Assembly (NCBI RefSeq): GCF_014205135.1
Contig: NZ_JACHMY010000001.1
Coordinates: 7,192,001 to 7,256,000, forward strand
Length of the DNA: 64,000 bases
DNA from: Kribbella italica
Lineage (GTDB): Bacteria > Actinomycetota > Actinomycetes > Propionibacteriales > Kribbellaceae
Direction: 5' to 3'
Below the pieces are notes generated by a model. It was not told the DNA's origin. It did no database searches and saw nothing but the letters and a program-made list of their open reading frames with translations. Positions 15,610-23,556 of the stretch are shown piece after piece. The first letter of the stretch is position 1. Each line of letters opens with the position of its first letter. The translations under genes and the position numbers were made by a program.

Positions 15610-16434
15610 TCAGGCGGCCGAGACGGCCGGCGGCTCGATCTGGTCGCGCAGCTTGTCGAGAATGCCGCGCAGCAGGCGGGAGACCTGCATCTGGCTGACG
15701 CCGATCTCGGCGCCGATGTCGGCCTGGGTGTGGCCCTCGATGAAGCGCAGCTCGAGGATCTTGCGCTCACGCGGGGCGAGCTCGTTCAGCACCGGTTCGA
15801 GAACGGCGACCGCCTCGGTGCGCTCGAACGAGGTGTCCTCGTCGTCGGCGATGGTGTCGGCCAGGTTCGCGGTCGACTCGCCGTCGACCGGGCGGTCCAG
15901 CGACAGCACCGAGAAGCAGCCGTCGGCGGCGATCGCGGCCTCGATCTCGGCCACGTCGGTGCCGACCGCCTCGGCCAGCTCCTCCAGGGTCGGATCGCGC
16001 TGCAGGTCCTGGACGAGTTGCGGGCGAACGCTCGCGATCGACCCCTGCAGCTCCTGCAGCCGGCGGGGGATCCGCACGGTCCACGAGCAGTCGCGGAAGT
16101 AGCGCTTCACCTCGCCGCGAATGGTCGGTACGGCGTACGCGAGGAACGGCGTCCCCGTGTCGGGACGGTAGCTACGAGCCGCCTTCAGCAGTCCCAGGTA
16201 GGCGACCTGGTCCAGGTCGTCGGCCTCGACACCGCGACCGCGGAACCGGCTCGCGATGCTGTGGGCGATGCCCAGGTTCAGCTCGATGGCTTCCTCCAGC
16301 AACGACCGCTGGAGTGTCTCGTCGGTGGTTGCGGCCCGGCGGGTGAGAAGTTCCCTGGTGGCCAGATCTCGGCGCTGCTTCGGATCGGTGCCCGGCAGCT
16401 CGTCGACGGTGGTGCGTGCAAGTACGGTAACCAT
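15610..16434 (-). CDS. SigB/SigF-type alternative RNA polymerase sigma factor
   Basis: A protein of 274 residues of the group 3 sigma-70 family. Region 2 includes LNLGIAHSIASRFRGRGVEADDLDQVAYLGLLKA and TPFLAYAVPTIRGEVKRYFRD; region 3 has PTLEELAEAVGTDVAEIEAA; region 4 has the helix-turn-helix HTQADIGAEIGVSQMQVSRLLRGIL. This set is characteristic of actinobacterial stress sigma factors controlled by RsbW-type anti-sigma factors. The start is ATG 16434 with GCGAGG upstream. No anti-sigma gene is adjacent; the STAS-HATPase protein 14 kb away is a possible but unproven regulator. I could not find a convincing GTTT/GGGTA promoter upstream. Confidence 0.9.
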   Translation of the reverse strand: MVTVLARTTVDELPGTDPKQRRDLATRELLTRRAATTDETLQRSLLEEAIELNLGIAHSIASRFRGRGVEADDLDQVAYLGLLKAARSYRPDTGTPFLAYAVPTIRGEVKRYFRDCSWTVRIPRRLQELQGSIASVRPQLVQDLQRDPTLEELAEAVGTDVAEIEAAIAADGCFSVLSLDRPVDGESTANLADTIADDEDTSFERTEAVAVLEPVLNELAPRERKILELRFIEGHTQADIGAEIGVSQMQVSRLLRGILDKLRDQIEPPAVSAA

Positions 16435-16589
16435 GATTCTTGACCTCGCGACGTTGAGTCACGGCGCGGCACATGTCTGGACCGCGGTCAATATCTGTGT
16501 GAGTCATTCCTACCCCATGAATCCCGAAGTTATGCATCCGACCTCGAACTCACACGAAGCCGTTGGATCGAGACACGGGCGCAACACGC

Positions 16590-17462
16590 TCAGTCGAGCG
16601 ACCGCAGAACGCCTAGCGCGGCCGTCGGCGGATGCGCGGAGTCGCGCCACCGCAGGGTCCACGTGTACGGCGGTACGCCGGCCGCCAGCGGCTTCACCAC
16701 CACCCCGGCGGGCGCCGGGGTCGAGAGCAGTCCGAGCGCGACGCACTCGCCGGCCTTGACGAGTTCGAGCGCCGAGCTGGTCCCGTCGGTACTGGCCGGA
16801 TGGCGGCGTGGCTGGAAGCCCGCCGTACGGAAGCAGCCGAGCACGAAGTCGTTCCACTCCGGGGCGAAGTCGTCGCGCGGAAGGTAGTGCACCTCGTCGG
16901 CCAGTTCGCGCACGGCGACCGCGTCGGCGTCGCTGAGCGGGTGGTCGGTCGGTAACGCGATGCCGAGCGCTTCGCGGCGCATCACCCGTTGGACCAGGCC
17001 GTCGGCGAGATGAGCCGTCGAGCCGCAGAGCGCGAGATCCAGATCGCCGCTGAGCAGTCGCTGCTCCTGCTCGCGGCTGCCGCGGCTGCTGACCTCGAGG
17101 CGCAGTGACGGGAGACGTTCGCGCAGCCGGGCCAGAACCGCGCGGGGCGTGACGAGATCGGTCTGCAGTACGTCGATCCGCAGGACCTGGTCGCGTCCCG
17201 CGGCGGCGGTGGCCTCCGTGACGCCCGACCGGATCGCGGCGAGCGCGCTCTGGGCGTGGGGCAGGAAAGCGTCGCCGGCGGCGGTCAGCGTGACACCGCG
17301 CGGGGACCGCTCGAACAGCTGCGCTCCTAGTTGGTTCTCGAGCCGGCGGATCTGATTGCTGAGCGCCGGCTGGGACACGTACAACCGGCGGGCCGCGGCG
17401 GTGAAGTGCAGTTCCTCTGCCATCACCAGGAAGTAGCGCACCAGCCGTAGATCGACGTCCAT
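16590..17462 (-). CDS. LysR-type transcriptional regulator
   Basis: A protein of 290 residues. The N-terminal winged helix-turn-helix (RLVRYFLVMAEELHFTAAARRLYVSQPALSNQIRRLE) and linker helix are followed by a periplasmic-binding-like effector domain. It is divergent from a SAM-dependent methyltransferase gene, with 83 nt between starts, the usual arrangement in which a LysR regulator controls both itself and the divergent gene. The effector is unknown. Confidence 0.9.
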   Translation of the reverse strand: MDVDLRLVRYFLVMAEELHFTAAARRLYVSQPALSNQIRRLENQLGAQLFERSPRGVTLTAAGDAFLPHAQSALAAIRSGVTEATAAAGRDQVLRIDVLQTDLVTPRAVLARLRERLPSLRLEVSSRGSREQEQRLLSGDLDLALCGSTAHLADGLVQRVMRREALGIALPTDHPLSDADAVAVRELADEVHYLPRDDFAPEWNDFVLGCFRTAGFQPRRHPASTDGTSSALELVKAGECVALGLLSTPAPAGVVVKPLAAGVPPYTWTLRWRDSAHPPTAALGVLRSLD

Positions 17463-17545
17463 GTATTCCTCACCTGCAGGGATAACCAGAAGCTGTGACG
17501 TTAGTGCTCTTGCGTCTTGGACGTCGAGGGCCTAGAGGGCAGAAC

Positions 17546-18295
17546 GTGAACCTCATGACAACACAGCGTGAGGAACTGCGGAGCAGTTGGGAGCGGCAGC
17601 AGGCGGGGCACGCACCGGATCGTGAGCTTCGGTTCCGGATGATCCTCGAGTACGCCGAGGCGCTGGCGGGTCCTCCCCGCCGCGTCCTCGACCTCTGCTG
17701 CGGGCCGGGGTCGCTGACGCGACGGGTGCTGGACCGCTTCCCGGAAACCGAGGTGGTCGCGGTCGACATCGATCCGGTACTGCTCGACCTGGCCCGGGAT
17801 GCGTTTGCTCAGGATGAGCGGGTGACGGTGGTCGAGCGGCAGTTGGCCGCACCGGACTGGGATCGCGGGTTGCCGACCGGTTTCGACGCGGTGGTGACCG
17901 CGACGGCGATGCACTGGTTCCCGCCGGACGCGCTCGCCGGGGTGTACGGCGGGGTCGCGCGGGTGCTGCGGTCGGGCGGGGTGTTTGCCAACGCGGACCA
18001 CGTGCCGATCGCCGAGCCCGTACTGCGGGCGGTGGCGGACCGGTTGCACGCGGAGCATCTGCGGACCACCTTCGCGGATGCGGAGGACTGCGACGGGTGG
18101 TACGAGCGCGCGTACGGCGATCCGTCGTACGCGGGGCTCTGGGCGGAGCGGGAGAAGGTGTTCGCGCACTGGGACGGCGACCTGCTCGAGCGCGAGGGCT
18201 GGCACGTCGACCTGCTCCGGCGGACCGGCTTCGAACGGGCCGGTGCGGTCTGGCGGCGAGGGAACGACGCACTGATCGTCGCCGTTCGCGCCTGA
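17546..18295 (+). CDS. class I SAM-dependent methyltransferase
   Basis: About 249 residues. The Rossmann motif I is RVLDLCCGPGSLTRRVLDRF, followed by an acidic ribose-binding residue in VVAVDIDPVLLDLAR and the post-motif region VTATAMHWFPPDAL. This is the Methyltransf_11/25 fold acting on a small molecule; the substrate is unknown. I chose GTG 17546 because AGAGGG lies 6 nt upstream; ATG 17555 gives a protein three residues shorter, and an earlier in-frame start at 17495 lacks a site. A hairpin follows the stop. Control by the divergent LysR is likely. Confidence 0.85.
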   Translation: MNLMTTQREELRSSWERQQAGHAPDRELRFRMILEYAEALAGPPRRVLDLCCGPGSLTRRVLDRFPETEVVAVDIDPVLLDLARDAFAQDERVTVVERQLAAPDWDRGLPTGFDAVVTATAMHWFPPDALAGVYGGVARVLRSGGVFANADHVPIAEPVLRAVADRLHAEHLRTTFADAEDCDGWYERAYGDPSYAGLWAEREKVFAHWDGDLLEREGWHVDLLRRTGFERAGAVWRRGNDALIVAVRA

Positions 18296-18329
18296 CGTCG
18301 TACCGGTCGACCGCCGAACCGAGGTGGCG

Positions 18330-18359
18330 GCCCCGGCGCTGTCTGCTCAACGCCGGGGC
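18330..18359 (+). terminator. hairpin after the methyltransferase gene
   Basis: A 9-bp stem (GCCCCGGCG with its complement) and a 12-nt loop, 35 nt beyond the stop codon. No T run. Confidence 0.5.
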
Positions 18360-18434
18360 TCTGGGCAACCAGTACTTGCTCTCTTCTGGTGCCCAGAAAG
18401 CATTGTTCTATTCATCTTCCGGCAACAAATGACG

Positions 18435-18464
18435 GTGGCCCCGCTCGCATCCGAGCGGGGCCAC
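18435..18464 (-). terminator. strong hairpin terminator of the DUF4235 operon
   Basis: A perfect 13-bp stem (GTGGCCCCGCTCG with its complement) with a 4-nt loop, 20 nt beyond the DUF4235 stop. Being symmetric it may also stop transcription from the left. Confidence 0.7.
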
Positions 18465-18484
18465 AGTCTGTTCGCGGAGCTGGA

Positions 18485-18760
18485 TCAGTCGCCGGGCCAC
18501 TCGCCGGTCCAGCGCTCGAAGGCCTTGGCGCCTCCTCGGTCGATGACTGCTTTGACCACGGCGTAGAGGGCGCCCTGGAGAGCGGCGGCGAGCAGGAGCT
18601 GACGCCAGGGGTACTCCGACTGCAGGGCGTCGGGGGCGTCGTCCTCGTCGGCCACGCGCTTCCAGACCTGCTTGAAGATGGCACCGGCGACGAGACCGCC
18701 GGCGATGCCGGAGACCAGGCCGAACGGGCGGTACGCCAGCTTGACGGCTTTGGTGGTCAC
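18485..18760 (-). CDS. DUF4235 membrane protein
   Basis: A protein of 91 residues. The phrases AYRPFGLVSGIAGGLVAGAIFKQVWKR and WRQLLLAAALQGALYAVVKAVIDRGG give two membrane helices with a short charged loop (ADEDDAPDA) between them, matching DUF4235. Its function is unknown. The GTG start overlaps the DUF3618 stop by 4 nt. It is the last gene of a coupled three-gene envelope operon with DUF3618 and Holin-X proteins, an arrangement that recurs in actinobacteria (family knowledge). Confidence 0.87.
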   Translation of the reverse strand: MTTKAVKLAYRPFGLVSGIAGGLVAGAIFKQVWKRVADEDDAPDALQSEYPWRQLLLAAALQGALYAVVKAVIDRGGAKAFERWTGEWPGD

Positions 18761-19200
18761 CGGCTTCTTCCCACGATCCAGGCGCCGACTCCCAGGGCTA
18801 CGGCGCCACCGACGGCGGCTGCGGCCTTCGGGTGCTTGCGGCCGAGCTCCGGAGCCTGCTTCGCCTTGGCCGGAAGGTTCTTCGCCTGCTCGGGCAGGTG
18901 CTTCGCGCGCTCGCCCATGCCGCCCGCGGTCGCCTTGGCGCGTTCGCCCATGTCGCCCGCAGTTGCCTTCGCACGCTGGCTGGCGTTCCCGGCAGCCTGT
19001 ACGGCGCGGTGCCCGGCGCTGGTCGCGGAGTCCTTGATCCGGCGCGGGACGTTCAGCTGGCGACTCAGCTCCTGCACGGTGTCGGCCAAGTGCTGGCGAG
19101 TCATCTCCAGGTCGGCCCGGAGTGCTTCGACCTCGCTCAGGTCGTCGGGCCGGGCGGCGGCGGTCTTCCGCGGCTTCGTCTGGCGCGTCGTGGTGGTCAT
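18757..19200 (-). CDS. DUF3618 protein
   Basis: A protein of 147 residues. The DUF3618 core is VEALRADLEMTRQHLADTVQELSRQLNVPRRIKD. After it come Ala/Lys-rich amphipathic repeats (AKATAGDMGERAKATAGGMGERAK), an apolipoprotein-like pattern, and a final hydrophobic helix (AAVGGAVALGVGAWIVG). The protein is probably membrane anchored. ATG 19200 overlaps the Holin-X stop (ATGA), and its own stop overlaps the DUF4235 start, so all three are translationally coupled. No enzymatic role is visible. Confidence 0.87.
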   Translation of the reverse strand: MTTTTRQTKPRKTAAARPDDLSEVEALRADLEMTRQHLADTVQELSRQLNVPRRIKDSATSAGHRAVQAAGNASQRAKATAGDMGERAKATAGGMGERAKHLPEQAKNLPAKAKQAPELGRKHPKAAAAVGGAVALGVGAWIVGRSR

Positions 19201-19640
19201 GCGTTCTTCCCTTCCGGCTGGTGGCCCTTCAGTGCTTCGAGATCGTCGTGCACGCCGTGAACGGCCTTCTCCGGCAGCGGCGGCGTCGCGTGGCTGACGT
19301 GCCGCTTGCCCAGCAGGGCGGCGACACCGGCGATCGCGAACAGCACCAGCGTCACGATCAGCGCCGCGAGCCAGGCCGGTACGGCGTACGAGAGCCCGAT
19401 GATCGCGGTCGCGATCAGCGCGCCCAGACCGTAGAAGGCGAACGCGCCCGCGCCGCCGAACAGCCCGACGCCGAGTCCGGCCTCCTTGCCCTTGTCCTTG
19501 AGCTCGGCCTTGGCCAGCTGCAACTCGTCGCGGACCAGATGACTCACGTCGCTGGTCAGCTGAGCGACCAGAGCGCCCACGTGCTCGTCCTGTCCGGTCC
19601 GTTGACCGTCCGGGTGGACGGCCGGGGTCTGCGTCGTCAT
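19197..19640 (-). CDS. Holin-X / phage holin superfamily III membrane protein
   Basis: A protein of 147 residues from ATG 19640 with GGAGGGC 6 nt upstream. The N-terminal amphipathic helix (LVAQLTSDVSHLVRDELQLAKAELKDKGKEAG) is followed by two membrane helices, the form called actinobacterial Holin-X. Despite the name, these are chromosomal envelope proteins in actinobacteria, and no phage gene is near. It is the first gene of the Holin-X / DUF3618 / DUF4235 operon. Confidence 0.87.
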   Translation of the reverse strand: MTTQTPAVHPDGQRTGQDEHVGALVAQLTSDVSHLVRDELQLAKAELKDKGKEAGLGVGLFGGAGAFAFYGLGALIATAIIGLSYAVPAWLAALIVTLVLFAIAGVAALLGKRHVSHATPPLPEKAVHGVHDDLEALKGHQPEGKNA

Positions 19641-19773
19641 GGTTGCCCTCCGTGATCTCGGCTTGACGACCCGGTACCCAAGGCCGTGGTCGGCAACCAG
19701 AAGCGGCCGGGCGCTGACCGCCACGGCCGGTAAGTTGCCCGGTCAGGGACCACTTTCGAGGAGGGGAAGCACG

Positions 19774-20145
19774 ATGGACTGGAAACTCGAGCTCGTGTCG
19801 GTGCCGGTCAGCGACGTGGACCGGGCGAAGACCTTCTACACCGAGCAGGTCGGCTTCGTCGCCGACCACGACCACCAGGTCAGCGACGAGGTGCGCTTCG
19901 TCCAGCTGACCCCGCCGGGGTCGGCCTGTTCCATTGCCTTGGGCACCGGAATGGGCCAGGCCGAGCCGGGCTCGGTGCGCGGGCTGCAGCTCGTCGTCGC
20001 CGACGCGGCGGCCGCCCGGGACGAACTGGCCGGGCGGGGCGTCGAGGTCAGCGAGGTCCAGGACTTCCCGTGGGGGAAGTTCGTGTTCTTCGCCGATCCG
20101 GACGGCAACACCTGGGCGCTGCAGCAGCTGCCGGTCTGGGGATAG
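19774..20145 (+). CDS. VOC (glyoxalase/bleomycin-resistance) family protein
   Basis: A protein of 123 residues from ATG 19774 with GAGGAGGGGAAG upstream. The beta-alpha-beta repeats of the vicinal oxygen chelate fold are visible: SVPVSDVDRAKTFYTEQVGF at the start and GLQLVVADAAAARDELAGRGVEV...FVFFADPDGNTWALQQLP at the end, where the terminal acidic residue is a metal ligand in related proteins. The substrate is unknown. It is a single gene followed by a hairpin. Confidence 0.87.
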   Translation: MDWKLELVSVPVSDVDRAKTFYTEQVGFVADHDHQVSDEVRFVQLTPPGSACSIALGTGMGQAEPGSVRGLQLVVADAAAARDELAGRGVEVSEVQDFPWGKFVFFADPDGNTWALQQLPVWG

Positions 20146-20157
20146 TTTCTGGCCAAA

Positions 20158-20190
20158 ACAATCGGCGGCCGGTGATCGGCTGCCGATTGT
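20158..20190 (+). terminator. hairpin after the VOC gene
   Basis: A 9-bp stem (ACAATCGGC with its complement) enclosing a further GC-rich pairing, 12 nt beyond the stop. This is the only strong structure in the gap before the next gene. Confidence 0.55.
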
Positions 20191-20248
20191 TCGCCGGAGT
20201 TCCTACAGATCCTTGTTTTAAAGACCAGTTCGGATGATCGCTAGGGAT

Positions 20249-20273
20249 GGTTCCCGGTGCGGTTGTAGGGTGG
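20249..20273 (+). promoter_or_regulatory. possible SigB/SigF-type promoter
   Basis: GGTT at 20249-20252 and GGGTGG at 20268-20273 are separated by 15 nt, resembling the GTTT-N(about 15)-GGGTA pattern of general-stress sigma factors, about 66 nt upstream of a small gene. The -10 element departs from consensus at GGGTGG, so this is only a candidate. Confidence 0.25.
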
Positions 20274-20339
20274 CCTTTGGTTGAGCAGCCAGCCGGTGTG
20301 ACCTAGCGCCGACGACTGCGGTCCCTCCCGAGGACGAAC

Positions 20340-20591
20340 ATGCCCGACCTGCAGCGCCACCCTCGTTCCACCAGACGTCATCTACCGGTCTCCGCCCCTG
20401 TTCAGAAGTCAGGTCCCATGCCTGTTGTCACTCCCACCCGGCCCGAGTCCGTGCACGTCCGGATCGGCGGCCGCTGGATCGCCGGCGAGGCGCTGTCCCG
20501 CCGTACGGCGGCCACCGGTGCTCCCGAGATCCTGATCAGCCACCACGGCCACCTCGTCTGGGTCAACCAGGACCAGATCCGTACGCCGTAA
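20340..20591 (+). CDS. small hypothetical protein
   Basis: An 83-residue frame from ATG 20340, with GAGGACGAAC just upstream. The first 26 residues are basic and probably disordered. The remainder (VHVRIGGRWIAGEAL...ILISHHGHLVWVNQDQIRTP) reads as a short beta-rich domain. ATG 20418 would give just this domain and is an alternative start. No family is recognised. It abuts the convergent serine hydrolase gene. Confidence 0.55.
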   Translation: MPDLQRHPRSTRRHLPVSAPVQKSGPMPVVTPTRPESVHVRIGGRWIAGEALSRRTAATGAPEILISHHGHLVWVNQDQIRTP

Positions 20592-21674
20592 CTACGCTCC
20601 CGACCAGGCGGCCACCAGCTGGCCGAGGTCGGTCGCCGCTGTCGCTTGGCGCGGGTCGAAGCGATTCTTGGTGAGCGCGAACGCGACGCCGCTGCGGTGG
20701 TCCAGCCAGGCGGCGCTGCCACCCATCCCCGGCATGCCGAACGTCGTCGCCGCCTGCTCGGCCGCCGCGCCCAGCCGGCCGTAGGCGTAGCCCAGCGCCC
20801 AGACCGCGGGATTCCCGTACACCTCGTCGACCCCGCTGAACGCCGGGCCGACGATCTGCCGCCGCACCTCGGCGGGGATCAGTTCGGTGTCCAGCAGTGC
20901 GGAGTACACCGTCGCGATCCCGCGCGCCGAAGCGGTCGCCGCCGACGGAACATCAGCACCCAGGACGTCGGCGCGGTTCATCGAGGCCGCCCGCGGAGTC
21001 ACCGCCGCCGGCGCCAACTGTTCGTCGGGGTCAGCCAGGAACTCGTCGACTCCGTCCGGTTCGTCCAGCCGTGCCACCCGGTCGAGCGCGTCCGCGGGCA
21101 CCCCGAAGTACACCTCGTCGCCGACTCCGAGCGGTCCGGTCAGCTCGTCCCGCAGCACCTGCGCGAGTGGCCGGCCGGTCGCCCGGCGTACGAGCTCGCC
21201 GACCAGGAAACCGAACGTCTGCGCGTGGTACGCCGTCTTCGTGCCCGGCTCCCACCACGGCACGCTGTCCGCGATCGCCGCCGTCATCCCCGCCCAGTCG
21301 GTCAGGTCCGTCAGCGTGGTCGACGCCGGAATCGCCGGTACGCCGACCGAGTGCGTCAGCACGTGCCGCAGCGTCGCCCGGCCCTTCCCGTGCGCGGCGA
21401 ACTCGGGCCACAGCTCGGCGATCGGCTCGTCGTACCGGAGCACTCCCCGCGCGACGAGCACGTTCGCGAGGGTCGCGGTGACGCCCTTGCCGGTGGACGC
21501 GCTGTAGATCGGGGTGTCCGGGGTCATCGGCCGGCCGGTGTCCGCGAACCCGGCGACCGCGTCCACCACCGGTTCGCCGTACCGGTGGACCGCGACCTGC
21601 AGGCCCGTCTCCGCGCCGGATGCGACGAGTTCGTCGATCGCGCGCTGGACCGTCTGCTGCAGAGAGCTGCTCAT
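20592..21674 (-). CDS. serine hydrolase (class C beta-lactamase / esterase fold)
   Basis: A protein of 360 residues from ATG 21674. The SxxK active site is in IYSASTGKGVTA, the Tyr-containing second motif is AYHAQTFGFLVGEL (Y-x-N replaced by a Y-H-A-Q form), and the C-terminal region GMPGMGGSAAWLDHRSGVAFALTKNR is typical of the beta-lactamase-related family (PF00144). There is no signal peptide, which favours an intracellular esterase such as EstB over a penicillin-binding enzyme. It is divergent from a LysR gene, with 58 nt between starts. Longer upstream reading overlaps LysR and is an artefact. Confidence 0.88.
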   Translation of the reverse strand: MSSSLQQTVQRAIDELVASGAETGLQVAVHRYGEPVVDAVAGFADTGRPMTPDTPIYSASTGKGVTATLANVLVARGVLRYDEPIAELWPEFAAHGKGRATLRHVLTHSVGVPAIPASTTLTDLTDWAGMTAAIADSVPWWEPGTKTAYHAQTFGFLVGELVRRATGRPLAQVLRDELTGPLGVGDEVYFGVPADALDRVARLDEPDGVDEFLADPDEQLAPAAVTPRAASMNRADVLGADVPSAATASARGIATVYSALLDTELIPAEVRRQIVGPAFSGVDEVYGNPAVWALGYAYGRLGAAAEQAATTFGMPGMGGSAAWLDHRSGVAFALTKNRFDPRQATAATDLGQLVAAWSGA

Positions 21675-21732
21675 ACCCGTCCCGTCGGAGTCGTCACGGC
21701 CTTCTCGACACGGATGCTGCCAGACTCTGGGC

Positions 21733-22668
21733 GTGGAGCTTCGGCAGCTGGAGTACTTCGTGGCGGTGGCGCACGAGCGGAGTTTCACGCTCGCGGCGCG
21801 GCGGCTGCACGTCGTACAGAGTGCGGTGAGCGCGGCGATCGCCTCGCTGGAGCGCGACCTGAAGGTGACGTTGTTCGAGCGGTCGGCGCAGCGCGTCGTT
21901 CTGACCGAGGCCGGTACGGCGTTGCTGCCGGAGGCGCTGGCGGTGATGGACGCGGTCCAGGGCGCCCGGGACGTCGTCGACGAGCTCGGGGCCGGGATGC
22001 GTGGCACGGTCCGGGTCGGGCTGCTGCCGGGGCTCGGGCTGATCGACCTGCCGGCCGCGGCGGGCGAGTTCCGGCGCCGCCACCAGAACGTCGAGCTGCA
22101 GCTCCGCGTGGAGCCCGAAGGATCGGCCGGGGTGATCGCCGGGCTGCGCAACGGTGACATCGAGGTCGGCTTTCTGGGCGTCGGTGCGGGCAGTGTGCCG
22201 CGGGAGCTGACCGCCTGGGAGTTGCTCCAGGTGCCGCAGGTGCTCGCCGTACCGACCGGGCACCGGCTGGCCCGGCGGCGTTCGGTGGAGCTGGCGGACC
22301 TGGCCGACGAGGCGTTCGTGGACTTCCCGCCCGGCTTCGGCACCCGGACGCTGATCGACCAGATCTTCGACGCGGCCGGGATCGGGCGGCGGGTGGTGGT
22401 CGAGGCGCTGGGCATCGACAACGGCGTGCAGTTCGTCCGGCACGGCGTCGGTCTGGGCATTCTGCCCGGCTACGCGATCGCCGACGAGGAGACGATCCGC
22501 GCGGTGCCGGTCAAGGGCCAGGACTTCCAGTGGTCGCTCTACCTGGCGACCCTGCGCAAGCGGAAACCGTCGGTCGCGCTCCGGGCGCTGCTCGGGCTGG
22601 TCGTCACCCACCTGCACCTCCCACCCGGTACGACGCCCGGCGCCGATCTGCTGGATCAACAGAACTGA
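21733..22668 (+). CDS. LysR-type transcriptional regulator
   Basis: A protein of 311 residues starting at GTG 21733. The helix-turn-helix is ELRQLEYFVAVAHERSFTLAARRLHVVQSAVSAAIASLERDL and is followed by the effector domain (VRVGLLPGLGLIDLP, later FVRHGVGLGILPGYAI). It is divergent from the serine hydrolase and codirectional with two SDR genes 111 nt downstream; either side may be its target. Confidence 0.9.
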   Translation: MELRQLEYFVAVAHERSFTLAARRLHVVQSAVSAAIASLERDLKVTLFERSAQRVVLTEAGTALLPEALAVMDAVQGARDVVDELGAGMRGTVRVGLLPGLGLIDLPAAAGEFRRRHQNVELQLRVEPEGSAGVIAGLRNGDIEVGFLGVGAGSVPRELTAWELLQVPQVLAVPTGHRLARRRSVELADLADEAFVDFPPGFGTRTLIDQIFDAAGIGRRVVVEALGIDNGVQFVRHGVGLGILPGYAIADEETIRAVPVKGQDFQWSLYLATLRKRKPSVALRALLGLVVTHLHLPPGTTPGADLLDQQN

Positions 22669-22779
22669 TCCACTCATCGAGTTGAGTCGTTGGACTTGAT
22701 GCATCCGGCGCGCGAAGCTTTTGGTGTCAGCAGACGGTGCCACGAAAGACCAGGCCAAGAACTTCGAAGGAGCAGGACG

Positions 22780-23520
22780 ATGACCGAGAACACCAGCCGG
22801 GTGGCGATCGTGACCGGCGGATCGCGGGGGATCGGCCGCGAGACCGCGGCCCGCCTGGGCAAGGACCACTTCGACGTGGTGGTCGTGTACGGCGGTGGCC
22901 GGGCCGAGGCCGAGGAAGCCGTGAGGGAGGTCGAGCTGGCCGGTGGCCGGGCGATCGCCGTCCAGGCCGACGTGTCCGACGAGCAGTCGGTCAGCGCCCT
23001 GTTCGACGCCGCGGAGAAGGAGTTCGGCGGCATCGACGTGGTGGTGCACGCGGCCGGCATCATGAAGCTGTCGCCGCTGGCGGACCTCGACCTGGCCGTG
23101 CTCGACGAGCACCTGAAGGTCAACGTCCGCGGCACCTTCGTCGTCGACCAGCAGGCCGCGCGCCGGCTGCGCAACGGCGGCGCGATCATCAACTTCTCCA
23201 GCTCGCTGACCCTGCTGGCCCGGCCCGGCTACTCGGCGTACGCCGCCACCAAGGGCGCCGTCAACGCGATCAGCCTGATCCTGGCCCGCGAGCTGCGCGG
23301 CCGTGACATCACCGTGAACGCGGTCGCCCCCGGCCCGACCGCGACCTCGCTGTTCCTCGACGGCAAGCCGCAGGAGCTGATCGACCGGATCGCCGCCGAG
23401 CCGCCGCTCGAGCGCCTAGGACAGCCCGAGGACCTCGCGGAACTGGTCGCCTTCCTGGCCGGTCCCGGTCGCTGGATCAACGGCCAGACCATCTACGCCA
23501 ACGGTGGATCCGCGGCCTGA
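22780..23520 (+). CDS. SDR family oxidoreductase
   Basis: A protein of 246 residues from ATG 22780, with GAAGGAGCAGG upstream. It has the cofactor motif TGGSRGIGRET, an AAG in place of NAG (VVHAAGIMK), catalytic serines in INFSSSLTLLA, an active-site YAATK and the C-terminal INGQTIYANGGSAA typical of 3-oxoacyl-ACP-reductase-like SDRs. The substrate is unknown. It is followed 36 nt later by another SDR gene, probably in one operon under the upstream LysR. Confidence 0.88.
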   Translation: MTENTSRVAIVTGGSRGIGRETAARLGKDHFDVVVVYGGGRAEAEEAVREVELAGGRAIAVQADVSDEQSVSALFDAAEKEFGGIDVVVHAAGIMKLSPLADLDLAVLDEHLKVNVRGTFVVDQQAARRLRNGGAIINFSSSLTLLARPGYSAYAATKGAVNAISLILARELRGRDITVNAVAPGPTATSLFLDGKPQELIDRIAAEPPLERLGQPEDLAELVAFLAGPGRWINGQTIYANGGSAA

Positions 23521-23556
23521 CTCGGTGCCTCCACGCGCACAGAAGGGACTACAGCC

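Noticed and set aside
16435..16589. Auto-regulatory SigF-type promoter upstream of the sigma factor gene
   Set aside because: A GGGTAG is present, but no GTTT-like element stands at the needed spacing.
19197..19640. Prophage remnant suggested by the holin-type gene
   Set aside because: Actinobacterial Holin-X is a chromosomal envelope protein in a DUF3618/DUF4235 operon; no phage structural, integrase or lysin gene is near.
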